Source of the DNA: Nocardia neocaledoniensis
GTDB lineage: Bacteria; Actinomycetota; Actinomycetes; Mycobacteriales; Mycobacteriaceae
Reading direction: 5' to 3'
DNA: 64,000 bases
Assembly: GCF_003182135.1 (NCBI RefSeq)
Contig: NZ_QGTL01000007.1
Span: forward strand, 124,001 to 188,000
Made by a program: the position numbers and the translations under genes. Shown piece by piece: positions 48,719 through 57,216 of the stretch; the first letter of the stretch is position 1, and every line of letters starts with the position of its first letter. The notes under the pieces are model-generated. The model was not told where the DNA came from. It saw only the letters and a program-made list of their open reading frames with translations, and searched no databases.

Positions 48719-51043
48719 ATGGTCAACGTCACCGATGGATTCGGGTCGAGCGTTCTCGGATACCCGAGGATCGGTCCGCACCGCGAGCTCAAGCGCGCGC
48801 TCGAGTCGTACTGGCGCGGGTCGCTCGAACGCGAGGAGCTGCTCGCGGTGGGTCGCGACATCCAGGAGCGTCAGTTCAGCGAGCTGGCCGCGACCGGACT
48901 CACCCAGGTTCCCGGCAACACCTTCTCCTTCTACGACCACATCCTCGACAACGCGCTGCTCTTCGGCGCGATCCCGTCGCGGTTCGCCGAGTACCAGGCG
49001 GGCATGGACCCGCTGGACTTCTACTTCCTGATGGCCCGCGGCAATCCCGATCTGCCGCCGCTGGAACTGGTCCGCCTGTTCGGCTCCAACTACCACTACC
49101 GCCAGCCCGAACTCGACGCCGACACCACGTTCTCGCTGCACCCCGAGGCCCTGCTCGACGAGTGGGACCGCGCGATGGCGCGCGGGATCGAATTGCGTCC
49201 GGTCGTGCTCGGGCCGGTGTCGCTGCTGCTGCTGTCCAAGGCCGGGCACGTGCCGGGCGAGGCCGAATTCGACACGCTGAGCCTGCTCGACAAGCTGCTG
49301 CCGTTCTACGAGGAGCTCTTCGAGATCCTGGCCAAGCGCGGCTCGACCTGTGTGCAGCTCGACGAGCCCTGCTTCACCGGTGAGCGTTCCGAGTCCGAGT
49401 TGGCCGCGTTCGAGAAGGCCTACCAGCGCCTGGCGAAGGCACCGCTGCGCCCGCGCATCCTGGTCACCGGCCAGTACGGCGACTTCGGCGAGGCGCTGCG
49501 CATCCTGGCCGCGAGCAATGTCGAGGCCATCGGGCTCGACCTGGCCTCCTACCGGATGACGCCGGAGGAGCTGGCGGCGATCCCCGGGATCAAGCGCAAG
49601 CGGATCTACGCCGGCGTCATCAGCGGCACCAATGTGTGGCGCGCGGATCGTTACGTGACGCTGAACTACCTGCACTCGATCGCCGAGGTGTGCCCCGACC
49701 TCGTCGTCTCGACCGGCACCACGCTGCTGCACGTGCCCTACGACGTGCTCGCCGAATACGACATCGACGGCAACGTCGCCGACCGGCTCGCCTTCGCCAA
49801 GCAGAAGGTGGGCGAGGTGGTCTCGCTGGCCAAGGCGCTCACCGAGGGCCCGTCGGAGAACTGGCGCAAGCGCCCGACCGAGGTGCACTTCAAGCAGAAG
49901 CACGCCGTGCGCCAGCGCGTGTACGCGATCACCCCGGACATGCGCGAGCGCGAGCCCTACGTGGAGCGCCGCGCCGCGCAGCAGGCCCGGCTGAACCTGC
50001 CGCTGGTGCCCGCCACCACGCTCGGCTCGTTCCCGCAGAGCGGCAAGCTGCGGCAGGCCCGCCACGAGGTGGACCAGGGCAGGCTGTCCGAGCAGGACTA
50101 CCGCAAGCAGGTCGAGGCCGAGATCGAGGCGACGATCCGCCTGCAGGAGGACATCGGTCTCGATGTGTTCGTGCACGGCGAGCACGAGCGCAACGACATG
50201 ATCCAGTTCTTCGCCGAGCAGCTCGACGGCTTCGCCACCACCCGCTTCGGCTGGGTGCAGGTCTACGGTTCGCGCTGTGTGCGGCCGCCGATCATCTACG
50301 GTGACGTGTCGCGGCCCGCGCCGATGTCGGTCGACTGGACCACCTACGCGCAATCGCTCACCGATCGCCCGGTCAAGGGCATGGTCACCGGGCCGGTCAC
50401 CATGCTGGCCCGTTCCTTCGTGCGCCAGGACCAGCCGCTCTACGAGACCGCCGACCAGGTGGCGCTGGCCATCCGCGACGAGGTGGTCGACCTGGAGAAG
50501 GCCGGGATCGCGATCATCCAGGTCGACGAGCCCGCCATCCGCGAGCTGCTGCCGCCGCGTCCGCAGGGCCGCGAGGAGTACCTGCGCTGGGCGGTCGGCG
50601 CGTTCAAGCTGGCCACCTCCGGCGTGCGGCCCGACACCCAGATCCACACGCACATCGGCTATTCCGGCCGCACCGAGGTGGTCGACGCGATCGAGCAGCT
50701 AGACGCCGATGTCACCGCGATCGTGGCGACCCGCTCGATCGAATGGGTCATGCAGGCCCTCACCGAGGACGTCGCCACCGGCCACGGCCTCAGCCACGGC
50801 GTCGGCCCCGGCGTCTACGAGAGCCGTTCGGCGCGGATCCCCGACATCGACGAACTCGACGAACTCCTCACCCAGGCCGCCAAAGCCGTGACCCCCGAAC
50901 GCCTCTGGGCCAACCCCGACGGCGGCCTCAAGACCCGCCATTACTGGCAGCTCGACCCGTCCCTGCGCAACATGGTCGCCGCCGCCCGCCGAATCCGCCG
51001 CCGAGCCCTGGCCGCCGAAGCAGAATCCGCCACCGCGGAGTAA
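48719..51043 (+). CDS. MetE-family protein lacking the zinc and catalytic residues
   Basis: A 774-residue protein aligning end to end with cobalamin-independent methionine synthase. Both barrels are present: L-G-Y-P-R-I-G near residue 13, G-S-F-P-Q-S near 438, H-G-E-H-E-R-N-D-M near 487, and V-D-E-P-A-I-R-E near 603. Relative to E. coli MetE, zinc ligands Cys643, Glu665 and Cys726 correspond to Gly647, Val669 and Gly735; only the His (645) remains. Catalytic His694 becomes Arg703, and folate-stacking Trp561 becomes Arg565. Ordinary methionine synthase activity is therefore doubtful. AAAGGGAG precedes ATG 48719. No riboswitch was recognised upstream. Confidence 0.9.
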   Translation: MVNVTDGFGSSVLGYPRIGPHRELKRALESYWRGSLEREELLAVGRDIQERQFSELAATGLTQVPGNTFSFYDHILDNALLFGAIPSRFAEYQAGMDPLDFYFLMARGNPDLPPLELVRLFGSNYHYRQPELDADTTFSLHPEALLDEWDRAMARGIELRPVVLGPVSLLLLSKAGHVPGEAEFDTLSLLDKLLPFYEELFEILAKRGSTCVQLDEPCFTGERSESELAAFEKAYQRLAKAPLRPRILVTGQYGDFGEALRILAASNVEAIGLDLASYRMTPEELAAIPGIKRKRIYAGVISGTNVWRADRYVTLNYLHSIAEVCPDLVVSTGTTLLHVPYDVLAEYDIDGNVADRLAFAKQKVGEVVSLAKALTEGPSENWRKRPTEVHFKQKHAVRQRVYAITPDMREREPYVERRAAQQARLNLPLVPATTLGSFPQSGKLRQARHEVDQGRLSEQDYRKQVEAEIEATIRLQEDIGLDVFVHGEHERNDMIQFFAEQLDGFATTRFGWVQVYGSRCVRPPIIYGDVSRPAPMSVDWTTYAQSLTDRPVKGMVTGPVTMLARSFVRQDQPLYETADQVALAIRDEVVDLEKAGIAIIQVDEPAIRELLPPRPQGREEYLRWAVGAFKLATSGVRPDTQIHTHIGYSGRTEVVDAIEQLDADVTAIVATRSIEWVMQALTEDVATGHGLSHGVGPGVYESRSARIPDIDELDELLTQAAKAVTPERLWANPDGGLKTRHYWQLDPSLRNMVAAARRIRRRALAAEAESATAE

Positions 51044-51055
51044 GACCGCTCGTAG

Positions 51056-51112
51056 CTGCTCCCCGGAAAGCCGAACTGAGACTTTCAGTTCCGCCCCGGG
51101 GAGCAGTTTTTT
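51056..51112 (+). terminator. Terminator after the metE-like gene
   Basis: The outer stem CTGCTCCCCGG (51056-51066) pairs with 51096-51106. An inner AACTGA/TCAGTT hairpin lies between, and a TTTTTT tract follows at 51107-51112. It is the only terminator here with a classical T-tract. Confidence 0.92.
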
Positions 51113-51130
51113 GCGCATTGATTCGATTCG

Positions 51131-51146
51131 GTACGTACTGTACTGT
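51131..51146 (+). promoter_or_regulatory. Promoter/operator of the VOC-TetR pair
   Basis: A palindrome GTACGTAC (51131-51138) directly precedes TACTGT (51141-51146), which lies 6 bases before the ATG at 51153. The layout predicts a leaderless transcript with an operator touching the -10 box, suitable for repression by the TetR protein encoded in the same transcript. Confidence 0.45.
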
Positions 51147-51152
51147 TTTGGC

Positions 51153-51572
51153 ATGAACACGATGACCTGGCCGGATTCATTGCGGGTTGCGCAGGTGCGG
51201 ATTGCGCGGCCCACTGATCGGCTGGAGGAGGTGGTGCGGTTCTACGTCGAGGGGCTCGGGTTGCGGGAGCTGTATCGGTTCGAGAACCATGCCGGGTATG
51301 ACGGGGTGATGGTCGGGCTGCCGGGGACGGACTATCACCTCGAGTTCACGACGCATGTGGACGGGAGTCCGGGGGCGGCGCCGAGTGCGGAGAATCTGCT
51401 CGTCCTCTATTTCGACGGGGAGACCGCGATGTTCGAGGCGGTGCAGCGGCTGGGGGAGTTCGGGGTGGAGCCGGTGGCGGCGGAGAATCCGTATTGGGCG
51501 GCCAACGGGGGCATGGCTTTTCCCGATCCGGACGGGTGGATCGTGATGCTCGTGCCGCGGCCGGTGTTCTGA
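51153..51572 (+). CDS. VOC (glyoxalase-like) family protein
   Basis: A 139-residue VOC-fold protein: V-V-R-F-Y-V-E-G-L-G-L near residue 26, Y-H-L-E-F-T-T-H near 61, and P-Y-W-A-A-N-G-G-M-A-F-P-D-P-D-G-W near 112. The His and Glu positions in Y-H-L-E-F look like metal ligands. The substrate is unknown. The stop codon overlaps the ATG of the TetR gene (TGATG), so the pair is coupled. Confidence 0.85.
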   Translation: MNTMTWPDSLRVAQVRIARPTDRLEEVVRFYVEGLGLRELYRFENHAGYDGVMVGLPGTDYHLEFTTHVDGSPGAAPSAENLLVLYFDGETAMFEAVQRLGEFGVEPVAAENPYWAANGGMAFPDPDGWIVMLVPRPVF

Positions 51573-52147
51573 TGGCGGGCCGGGTGCGGGAGGAGCGGAT
51601 CGACGCGGCGGTGTTGGCCGCGACGCGAGAAGTGCTCGACGACAACGGGTACGCGGAGCTGTCGATCGGGGAGGTGGCCACGCGGTCGGGGGTGCACCGG
51701 CCTGCCATCTACCGGCGGTGGCAGTCGAAGCGGCATCTGGTGGTGGCCGTGGTCGCCGACATGCTGGGGACGCGGCCCACGCCCGACACCGGCGACCTGC
51801 GTGCCGATCTCACCGCTGCCCTGCGCGAGCTGGTGGCGGCACTGCGCGACACCTCGCTCGATCGGGTGCTGCCCGCGCTGGTCGCCGACCTCGCCAACGA
51901 TCCCGAACTGCGCGAACACTTCCTCGCCACCGTCTTCGAGCCGCGCAGGGAGACCACGGCGGCGGCCTTGCGGGCAGGGATGACGCGCGGCGAGGTCGAC
52001 CCGGGGATCGACCTCGATTTCGTCCTCGACACGGTCGCGGCGCCGATCTACTTCCGCGCGCTGTTCGGGCATCTGCCGCTGGACGACGCGCTCGTCGACG
52101 CGTCGGTCGAGGCGGTGCTGCGGGTCGTCGCGCCCGTCAGTGGCTGA
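51572..52147 (+). CDS. TetR/AcrR family regulator
   Basis: A 191-residue TetR regulator with the helix-turn-helix at about residues 10-55 (V-L-D-D-N-G-Y-A-E-L-S-I-G-E-V-A, then V-H-R-P-A-I-Y-R-R-W). The C-terminal half resembles the TetR_C_16-type domain (F-R-A-L-F-G near 162). It is cotranscribed with the VOC protein and probably represses the shared promoter. Its 3' end overlaps the ZIP gene by 11 bases. Confidence 0.92.
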   Translation: MAGRVREERIDAAVLAATREVLDDNGYAELSIGEVATRSGVHRPAIYRRWQSKRHLVVAVVADMLGTRPTPDTGDLRADLTAALRELVAALRDTSLDRVLPALVADLANDPELREHFLATVFEPRRETTAAALRAGMTRGEVDPGIDLDFVLDTVAAPIYFRALFGHLPLDDALVDASVEAVLRVVAPVSG

Positions 52148-52868
52148 GCGCGGCGACGACGAACATGGCGCCGACGCCGAGCACCGTCAGCAGCAGGGTG
52201 AGCCGCGAGGGGTGCTCGGCGTGGGCTTCGGGCAGGATGTCGGCGGTGGCGAGATAGAGCAGGAACCCCGCGAAATAGCCGAGGTACAAACCGATCCACT
52301 GCTCCGGGACCTTGATGATGGTGCCGAGGATGGCGCCGACGACCGGGGCGATCGCGTCCAGGCCGAGCAGGGTGAAGGCGCGCTTGCGGGCGCTGCCGTA
52401 GAGGGTGGGGATGGTGAAGGTGTTGAAGCCGTCGGCGAAGTCGTGGCAGATCACCGCGATCGCCACCGAGAGACCGACGGTCGCGCCCGCCTGATAGCCG
52501 AGGCCGATCCCGAAGCCGTCGAGTGTGCTGTGGAAGATCAGGCCCGCCGCCGCGAGCAGGCCGACGGACTCGAAACCGTGGTGGTGGGCGCCGAATTCCT
52601 GCTCGTGGCCGGTGTGGATGGCGACGGCGCGTTCGATGATGTGCAGGCTCAGGAAGCCGACGACCGCCGCGATGAGCACCGCGGGCACCCCGTACACCTC
52701 GGCGGTCGTCTGCTCGAGCGCCTCGGGAATCAGGTCGAACGCCACCAGGCCGAGCATCACGCCCGCGGCGAGTCCGAGCACCAGATGTTTGCGGTCGCCG
52801 ATGCGCATGGCGACGAAGCCGCCGAGCAGTGTCGACAGCATCGAGACCAGCGACAGCACGATCGCCAT
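52137..52868 (-). CDS. ZIP family metal transporter
   Basis: A 243-residue membrane protein with about eight helices. The amphipathic metal-path helices are I-F-H-S-T-L-D-G-F-G-I-G near residue 111 and C-H-D-F-A-D-G-F-N-T-F near 141. These match the ZIP H-x3-(E/D)-G pattern, with Asp in place of the usual Glu. A His-rich cytoplasmic loop (G-A-H-H-H-G) lies near 94. It probably imports zinc or another divalent metal. It is followed upstream on the same strand by the AI-2E family gene. Confidence 0.85.
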   Translation of the reverse strand: MAIVLSLVSMLSTLLGGFVAMRIGDRKHLVLGLAAGVMLGLVAFDLIPEALEQTTAEVYGVPAVLIAAVVGFLSLHIIERAVAIHTGHEQEFGAHHHGFESVGLLAAAGLIFHSTLDGFGIGLGYQAGATVGLSVAIAVICHDFADGFNTFTIPTLYGSARKRAFTLLGLDAIAPVVGAILGTIIKVPEQWIGLYLGYFAGFLLYLATADILPEAHAEHPSRLTLLLTVLGVGAMFVVAALSH

Positions 52869-52877
52869 CGGCCGGGC

Positions 52878-54065
52878 CTATTCGCTCGGCGATTCGGCGG
52901 CGGGCCGCTTGCGGTCCTTGCGCTTCTTCTTCGGCGGCGGCGCCTCGGCCTCCTCGGCGACCTCGTAGCGGCGGACGTACGCGCCGGCGAAGCCCTGGAT
53001 CGTGGCGGTGACCGGAATCGCCAGCAGCGCGCCCGTCGGCCCGAGCAGCGCCGCGCCCGCGATCACCGCCCCGAAGGCCACCGCCGGATGCATGTCCAGG
53101 GTGGTCGCGGTGATGCGCGGCTGCAGCACGTAGTTCTCGAACTGCTGGTAGGCGACGATGAACAGCAGGATCCACAGCGCCGAGATCGGGTCGTGCACCA
53201 GCGCGACCAGCACCGGCAGCGCCCCGGCCAGATAGGTGCCGACGGTCGGGATGAACTGGGAGACAACGCCCACCCACAGCGCCAGCGCGAACGCCGACGG
53301 CACGTCGAGCACCCGCAGCGCCACGTAGTGCGCGACCGCGGAGCACAGCGCGAGCAGGGCGCGCGAATAGATGTAGCCGCCGGTCTTCTCGACCGCGATG
53401 TCCCACGCCCGCAAGACGTGTTTCTGCTGCTTGGGCGGCAGCAACGAGCACACCCAGGTGCGGAAGCGCGGACCGTCGGCGGCGAAATAGAACGTGAACA
53501 GCAGCACGCCGAGCATCTGGAAGATGGCGCCGATCGCGACGGTGCCGATGCCCCAGACGTTTCCGGCCAGGCCCACCAGATAGCCCTCGATCGTGGAACT
53601 CCACTCGGAGGCGTACTTGGTGAGGTCGTCGCCGGACAGGTCCTGGTGGAAGGTCGAATTGATCCAGTCGACCACGTCCTGGATGTAGTCCGGCGCGTTC
53701 TTCACCAGCATGGTCACCTGGCTGACCAGCAGCGCGCCCAGCGTCCACACGAACGCGACCATCACCACCAGCAACACGCCGAACACCGCTCCGGTGCCAG
53801 CGCCGCGCCGGACACCGCGCGCCGCAAGCCAATTCACCGCGGGTTCGATCGCGAAGGCCAGAAACAGCGAGACCATCAGGACGGTGAGCAGGCCCTGTAC
53901 CTTCGCCAGTACCCAGAACGCCGTGATCAGCCCGGCCGCGGCCAGGGCCACATAGAGCAGCGCGCGCGGCAACCACCGCGGTGGCGTGCGCACCGACCAG
54001 GTGGGCGGCAGCGTGTGCGCCACCGGTGCCGCGGGGCCAGAAGTCGATTCGTCGTCGGCAGCCAC
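52878..54065 (-). CDS. AI-2E family (TqsA/PerM-like) membrane protein
   Basis: A 395-residue membrane protein of the AI-2E/PerM family. It has about eight segments, the F-I-P-T-V-G-T-Y motif near residue 262, a Q-F-E-N-Y-V-L-Q-P motif near 300, and a charged Lys-rich C-terminal tail (P-K-K-K-R-K). Some family members export autoinducer-2; others are ion antiporters. No specific substrate can be assigned. The gene ends 9 bases before the ZIP gene's start. Confidence 0.9.
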   Translation of the reverse strand: MAADDESTSGPAAPVAHTLPPTWSVRTPPRWLPRALLYVALAAAGLITAFWVLAKVQGLLTVLMVSLFLAFAIEPAVNWLAARGVRRGAGTGAVFGVLLVVMVAFVWTLGALLVSQVTMLVKNAPDYIQDVVDWINSTFHQDLSGDDLTKYASEWSSTIEGYLVGLAGNVWGIGTVAIGAIFQMLGVLLFTFYFAADGPRFRTWVCSLLPPKQQKHVLRAWDIAVEKTGGYIYSRALLALCSAVAHYVALRVLDVPSAFALALWVGVVSQFIPTVGTYLAGALPVLVALVHDPISALWILLFIVAYQQFENYVLQPRITATTLDMHPAVAFGAVIAGAALLGPTGALLAIPVTATIQGFAGAYVRRYEVAEEAEAPPPKKKRKDRKRPAAESPSE

Positions 54066-54150
54066 GCGACAACGGTACCGAGATCACCCCGCGAAGGCCT
54101 TGCGGCGCGCACGATCATGCCTATCGTTGGCGGCGACGGAAGGACCAGCC

Positions 54151-54399
54151 ATGGACCCGCGCCGCATCGCGCTCAACCGCACGCACAGCATCGAGATGGG
54201 CCGCCTCTTCGCGCGGTTCACCGACCTGCATCCCGAAATCGAGTTCGAAGTCGACGACGCGCGGATGACGGCGGAGCAGGACGCGGCCTGGACCGCCTTC
54301 AGCGCCGACCTGCTGGCCAGGCACCAGGCGGAACGGGCGGCCCTGGCCGACGTGCTCGAAGCCGAGCGCGGCGCGGGCCGTCCGCCCGCCGAGGGCTAG
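54151..54399 (+). CDS. Small hypothetical protein, helical
   Basis: An 82-residue acidic, helical protein beginning M-D-P-R-R-I-A-L-N-R-T-H-S-I-E. GGAAGGA lies about 7 bases before ATG 54151. It has no cysteines and no membrane segment. I do not recognise a family. Its last four bases overlap the stop of the convergent alcohol dehydrogenase gene. Confidence 0.6.
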   Translation: MDPRRIALNRTHSIEMGRLFARFTDLHPEIEFEVDDARMTAEQDAAWTAFSADLLARHQAERAALADVLEAERGAGRPPAEG

Positions 54400-55448
54400 A
54401 TCGTGGCGGTGTCGATGACGAAGCGGTATTGGACGTCGCTGGCGACGACCCGGTCGTAGGCGGCATCGATCTCGTCGGCCGAGATGAGCTCGATCTCGGC
54501 GCCGATGCCGTTGGCGGCGCAGAAGTTCAGCATCTCCTGGGTCTGCGCGACGCCGCCGATCATCGAACCGGCCAGCGACCGCCGGAACGCGGCCAGGTGG
54601 CGGCCGGTGACGCTGAGCGGCTGATCGGGCAGGCCCAGGATCACCAGGGTGCCGTCCAGGGCGAGCAGGCGCAGGTAGTTGTCGATCGGCAGGTTGGCCG
54701 AGACGGTGTTGATGATCAGGTCGAACGAGCCGCGCAGCTGCCGGAAGGTCTCCTTGTCGCTGGTGGCGTAGTAGTGGTGCGCGCCCATCCGCAGGCCGTC
54801 GTCGCGCTTGCGCAGCGACTGGCTGAGCACGGTGACCTCGGCGCCGAGCGCGGCCGCGATCTTCACCCCCACGTGCCCGAGCCCGCCCATGCCGATGATG
54901 GCGACCTTCTTGCCCGGCCCGGCGTTCCAGTGCCGCAGCGGCGAGTACAGGGTGATGCCGGCGCACAGCAGGGGCGCGGCGACATCGAGGCCGATGCCCT
55001 CGGGAATGGCGACGACGAAGCTCTCGGTCACCACGATCTGGGTGGAGTAGCCGCCCATCGTGTACCCGCCGGGTTGCACGGATTCGGGGACCGGATTGTT
55101 GTAGGTCCAGGTGGCGCCCCTGGTGCAGTACTGCTCCTCACCGGCCAGACAGGGCACGCACTTGCCGCACGAATCGACCAGGCAGCCGACGCCGACCCGG
55201 TCGCCGACCTGGTACTTGCGCACGTTCGACCCGACGGCCGCGACGATGCCCGCGATCTCGTGACCGGGCACGCACGGGTACTTCGCGCCGCCCCACTCGT
55301 CGCGCGCGGTGTGGATGTCGGAATGACAGATCCCCGCGTACTTGATGTCGATCAGGACATCGTCGGGACCGAGGTCCCTGCGCTCGATGGTGACCTTCTC
55401 GAAGGACCCGTCGGCGGCGGGGAGGGCGTAGGCGGCAGCGGTGCTCAT
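54396..55448 (-). CDS. adhC: Zinc-dependent NAD(P)-alcohol dehydrogenase, AdhC-like
   Basis: A 350-residue zinc alcohol dehydrogenase of the cinnamyl/AdhC group. Catalytic zinc ligands are C41 in G-I-C-H-S-D-I-H and the G-H-E motif. The structural zinc loop is C-G-K-C-V-P-C-L-A-G-E-E-Q-Y-C near 95-109, and the cofactor motif is G-M-G-G-L-G-H-V-G near 187. It closely resembles M. tuberculosis AdhC (Rv3045, 346 residues), an NADPH-dependent aldehyde reductase. The start at ATG 55448 is the natural one for the family. Confidence 0.92.
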   Translation of the reverse strand: MSTAAAYALPAADGSFEKVTIERRDLGPDDVLIDIKYAGICHSDIHTARDEWGGAKYPCVPGHEIAGIVAAVGSNVRKYQVGDRVGVGCLVDSCGKCVPCLAGEEQYCTRGATWTYNNPVPESVQPGGYTMGGYSTQIVVTESFVVAIPEGIGLDVAAPLLCAGITLYSPLRHWNAGPGKKVAIIGMGGLGHVGVKIAAALGAEVTVLSQSLRKRDDGLRMGAHHYYATSDKETFRQLRGSFDLIINTVSANLPIDNYLRLLALDGTLVILGLPDQPLSVTGRHLAAFRRSLAGSMIGGVAQTQEMLNFCAANGIGAEIELISADEIDAAYDRVVASDVQYRFVIDTATI

Positions 55449-55564
55449 GGAGTCATGCCTACCGTCGCATGCGTCGTTTGCCAACCGGCACGCCCGGATC
55501 GAGACCGGACCGCCCGGATTCCGGGTCACAATGGAGGAGTCGGCTCGCGAGAGAGGACTGGCGC

Positions 55565-56653
55565 GTGCACGCTGTGGGTCGGGTGTTCGTGACGCTCGTC
55601 GTCGCGCTGATCGGCGTGTGCGCGTTCCTGGGGTACCGCGGCGAGCTGGTGCTGCCGTGGCAGCCGCGGGCCGAGGAGTATCTCGCCGTGGCCGAGCCAC
55701 CGCCGCCGGTTCCGCTCGATCCGGTGCTGGTCGCGGCACAGGTGGAGCCCGCGCTGGTCAACATCTCCGTCGACGCCACGCTGTTCGGAGCCGACGCCGC
55801 GGGCTCGGGGATCGTGCTCACCGCCGACGGGCAGATCCTGACCAGCCATCACGTGATCAAGGGCGCCGACGAGGTCTCGGTGACCGATATCGGCAACGGC
55901 GCGGTCTACCCGGCCACCGTGCTCGGCTACGACTCGACCGCGGACATCGCCCTGCTGTCGCTGGCGGGCGCGAGCGGTTTGCCGACGGCCCGGCTCGGCA
56001 CCTCGTCCGAGCTGCGGATCAGGCAGGACGTGCTGGCCATCGGTGACGCGGGCGGTGACGGCGGCGCGCCGACCGCGGTCGCCGGGCCGATCACCGACCT
56101 GGACGCGAGCATCGTCGCCATGAACTCGGCCGACATGTCGCGGAAGTCGCTGCGCGGGATGGTGCAGATCGCCGCGCCGGTGGTGGGTGGGCAGTCCGGT
56201 GGCGCGCTGGTCGACGGCGGGGGCGCCGTGGTCGGCGTGATCACCGCGGCCTCGGGGGAGCGGGGCCAGACTCGCCAGCGCGAGACCCCGGCCACCGGCT
56301 ACGCCGTGCCCATCGACACCGCCATGCGGATCGTCACCCAGATCCGCTCCGGCGTGCCCACCGAGACCGTGCACATCGGCCCGACCGCCACGCTCGGCGT
56401 GCAGATCGTGGACGCGCGGCCCGCGGGCGCCGAGGTGAGCTGGGCACTCTACGGTCAGCCCGCCCGCGCGGCGGGGATCACCACCGGCGACGTGATCACC
56501 GCCGTCGACGGCGTCGCGATCACCACCGCGAAGGCCCTCAGCGCCGCCATCAACATGCGCCGACCCGCCGACCGGATCCGGCTAGACATCATCGCCCCCG
56601 ACGGCACCACCCGCGTGGTCGAGGTGGTACTCGCCCGGGGCACGCCCAACTAG
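55565..56653 (+). CDS. Trypsin-like serine protease with PDZ domain, membrane-anchored
   Basis: A 362-residue S1C protease. An N-terminal membrane anchor (residues about 7-24) precedes a Pro-rich segment and the protease domain. The triad is H96 in S-H-H-V-I, D127 in A-D-I-A-L, and S211 in G-G-Q-S-G-G. A PDZ domain follows from about residue 265 (L-G-V-Q-I, G-I-T-T-G-D-V-I). This layout is that of HtrA/DegP-like and PepD/PepA-like envelope proteases. GTG 55565 is used. It converges with the VKOR gene with a four-base overlap. Confidence 0.9.
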   Translation: MHAVGRVFVTLVVALIGVCAFLGYRGELVLPWQPRAEEYLAVAEPPPPVPLDPVLVAAQVEPALVNISVDATLFGADAAGSGIVLTADGQILTSHHVIKGADEVSVTDIGNGAVYPATVLGYDSTADIALLSLAGASGLPTARLGTSSELRIRQDVLAIGDAGGDGGAPTAVAGPITDLDASIVAMNSADMSRKSLRGMVQIAAPVVGGQSGGALVDGGGAVVGVITAASGERGQTRQRETPATGYAVPIDTAMRIVTQIRSGVPTETVHIGPTATLGVQIVDARPAGAEVSWALYGQPARAAGITTGDVITAVDGVAITTAKALSAAINMRRPADRIRLDIIAPDGTTRVVEVVLARGTPN

Positions 56654-57216
56654 ACCAGCGAGAGCCAGTAGTCCTGGAACTTCAGGAAGACGAGCAGCAG
56701 GACGATCGCGTAGAACACCACGACCAGGGTCCAGCGCCATTCGGCGAGGATGCCCATGATGCCGCGGGAACGGCCCCAGGTCTCCTGGGTGGTGACCGCG
56801 AACAGGATCGGGGTCGCCGCCCACACCACCATGCAGTACGGGCAGAGGGCGTTGATCCGGTACAGGCTCTGGAAGATCAGCCAGCAGATCGCGGCGACAC
56901 CGAGCACGGTCCCGATCCACAACCCGCCCCAGATCCAGCGCGGGAAACCGACGTTGACGACGGCGAGCACGCCGAGCGTCACCACCACGGAGAAACCGAC
57001 GATGCCGAACAGCGGATTGGGGAAACCGAACACCGCCGCCTGGTCGGTCTTCATGATCGACCCGCACGACAGCACCGAGTTGATACTGCACGAGGTGACG
57101 TAATTCGGGTCGACGAACAGCTTGAACCGTTCGACGGTGAGCGTGAACGACGCCAGCCACCCCGCCAACCCGGCGATCAGCAGCAGCCACGCCGAGCGGG
57201 CGGGGGCGGTGATCAC
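56650..57216 (-). CDS. Vitamin K epoxide reductase (VKOR) family protein
   Basis: A 188-residue membrane protein with about four or five helices. All four functional cysteines are present: C43 and C51 in the loop T-S-C-S-I-N-S-V-L-S-C, and the active pair C125-P-Y-C128. It reoxidises DsbA with menaquinone in actinobacteria. GTG 57216 overlaps the stop of the DsbA-like gene by four bases, so the two are translationally coupled. Confidence 0.94.
   Translation of the reverse strand: MITAPARSAWLLLIAGLAGWLASFTLTVERFKLFVDPNYVTSCSINSVLSCGSIMKTDQAAVFGFPNPLFGIVGFSVVVTLGVLAVVNVGFPRWIWGGLWIGTVLGVAAICWLIFQSLYRINALCPYCMVVWAATPILFAVTTQETWGRSRGIMGILAEWRWTLVVVFYAIVLLLVFLKFQDYWLSLV

Noticed and set aside
52140..55592. 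A very long plus-strand open frame of about 1150 codons
   Set aside because: It is the complement of the ZIP, AI-2E and AdhC genes. Its protein is a Glu/Arg/His-rich string, typical of the reverse frame of high-GC genes.
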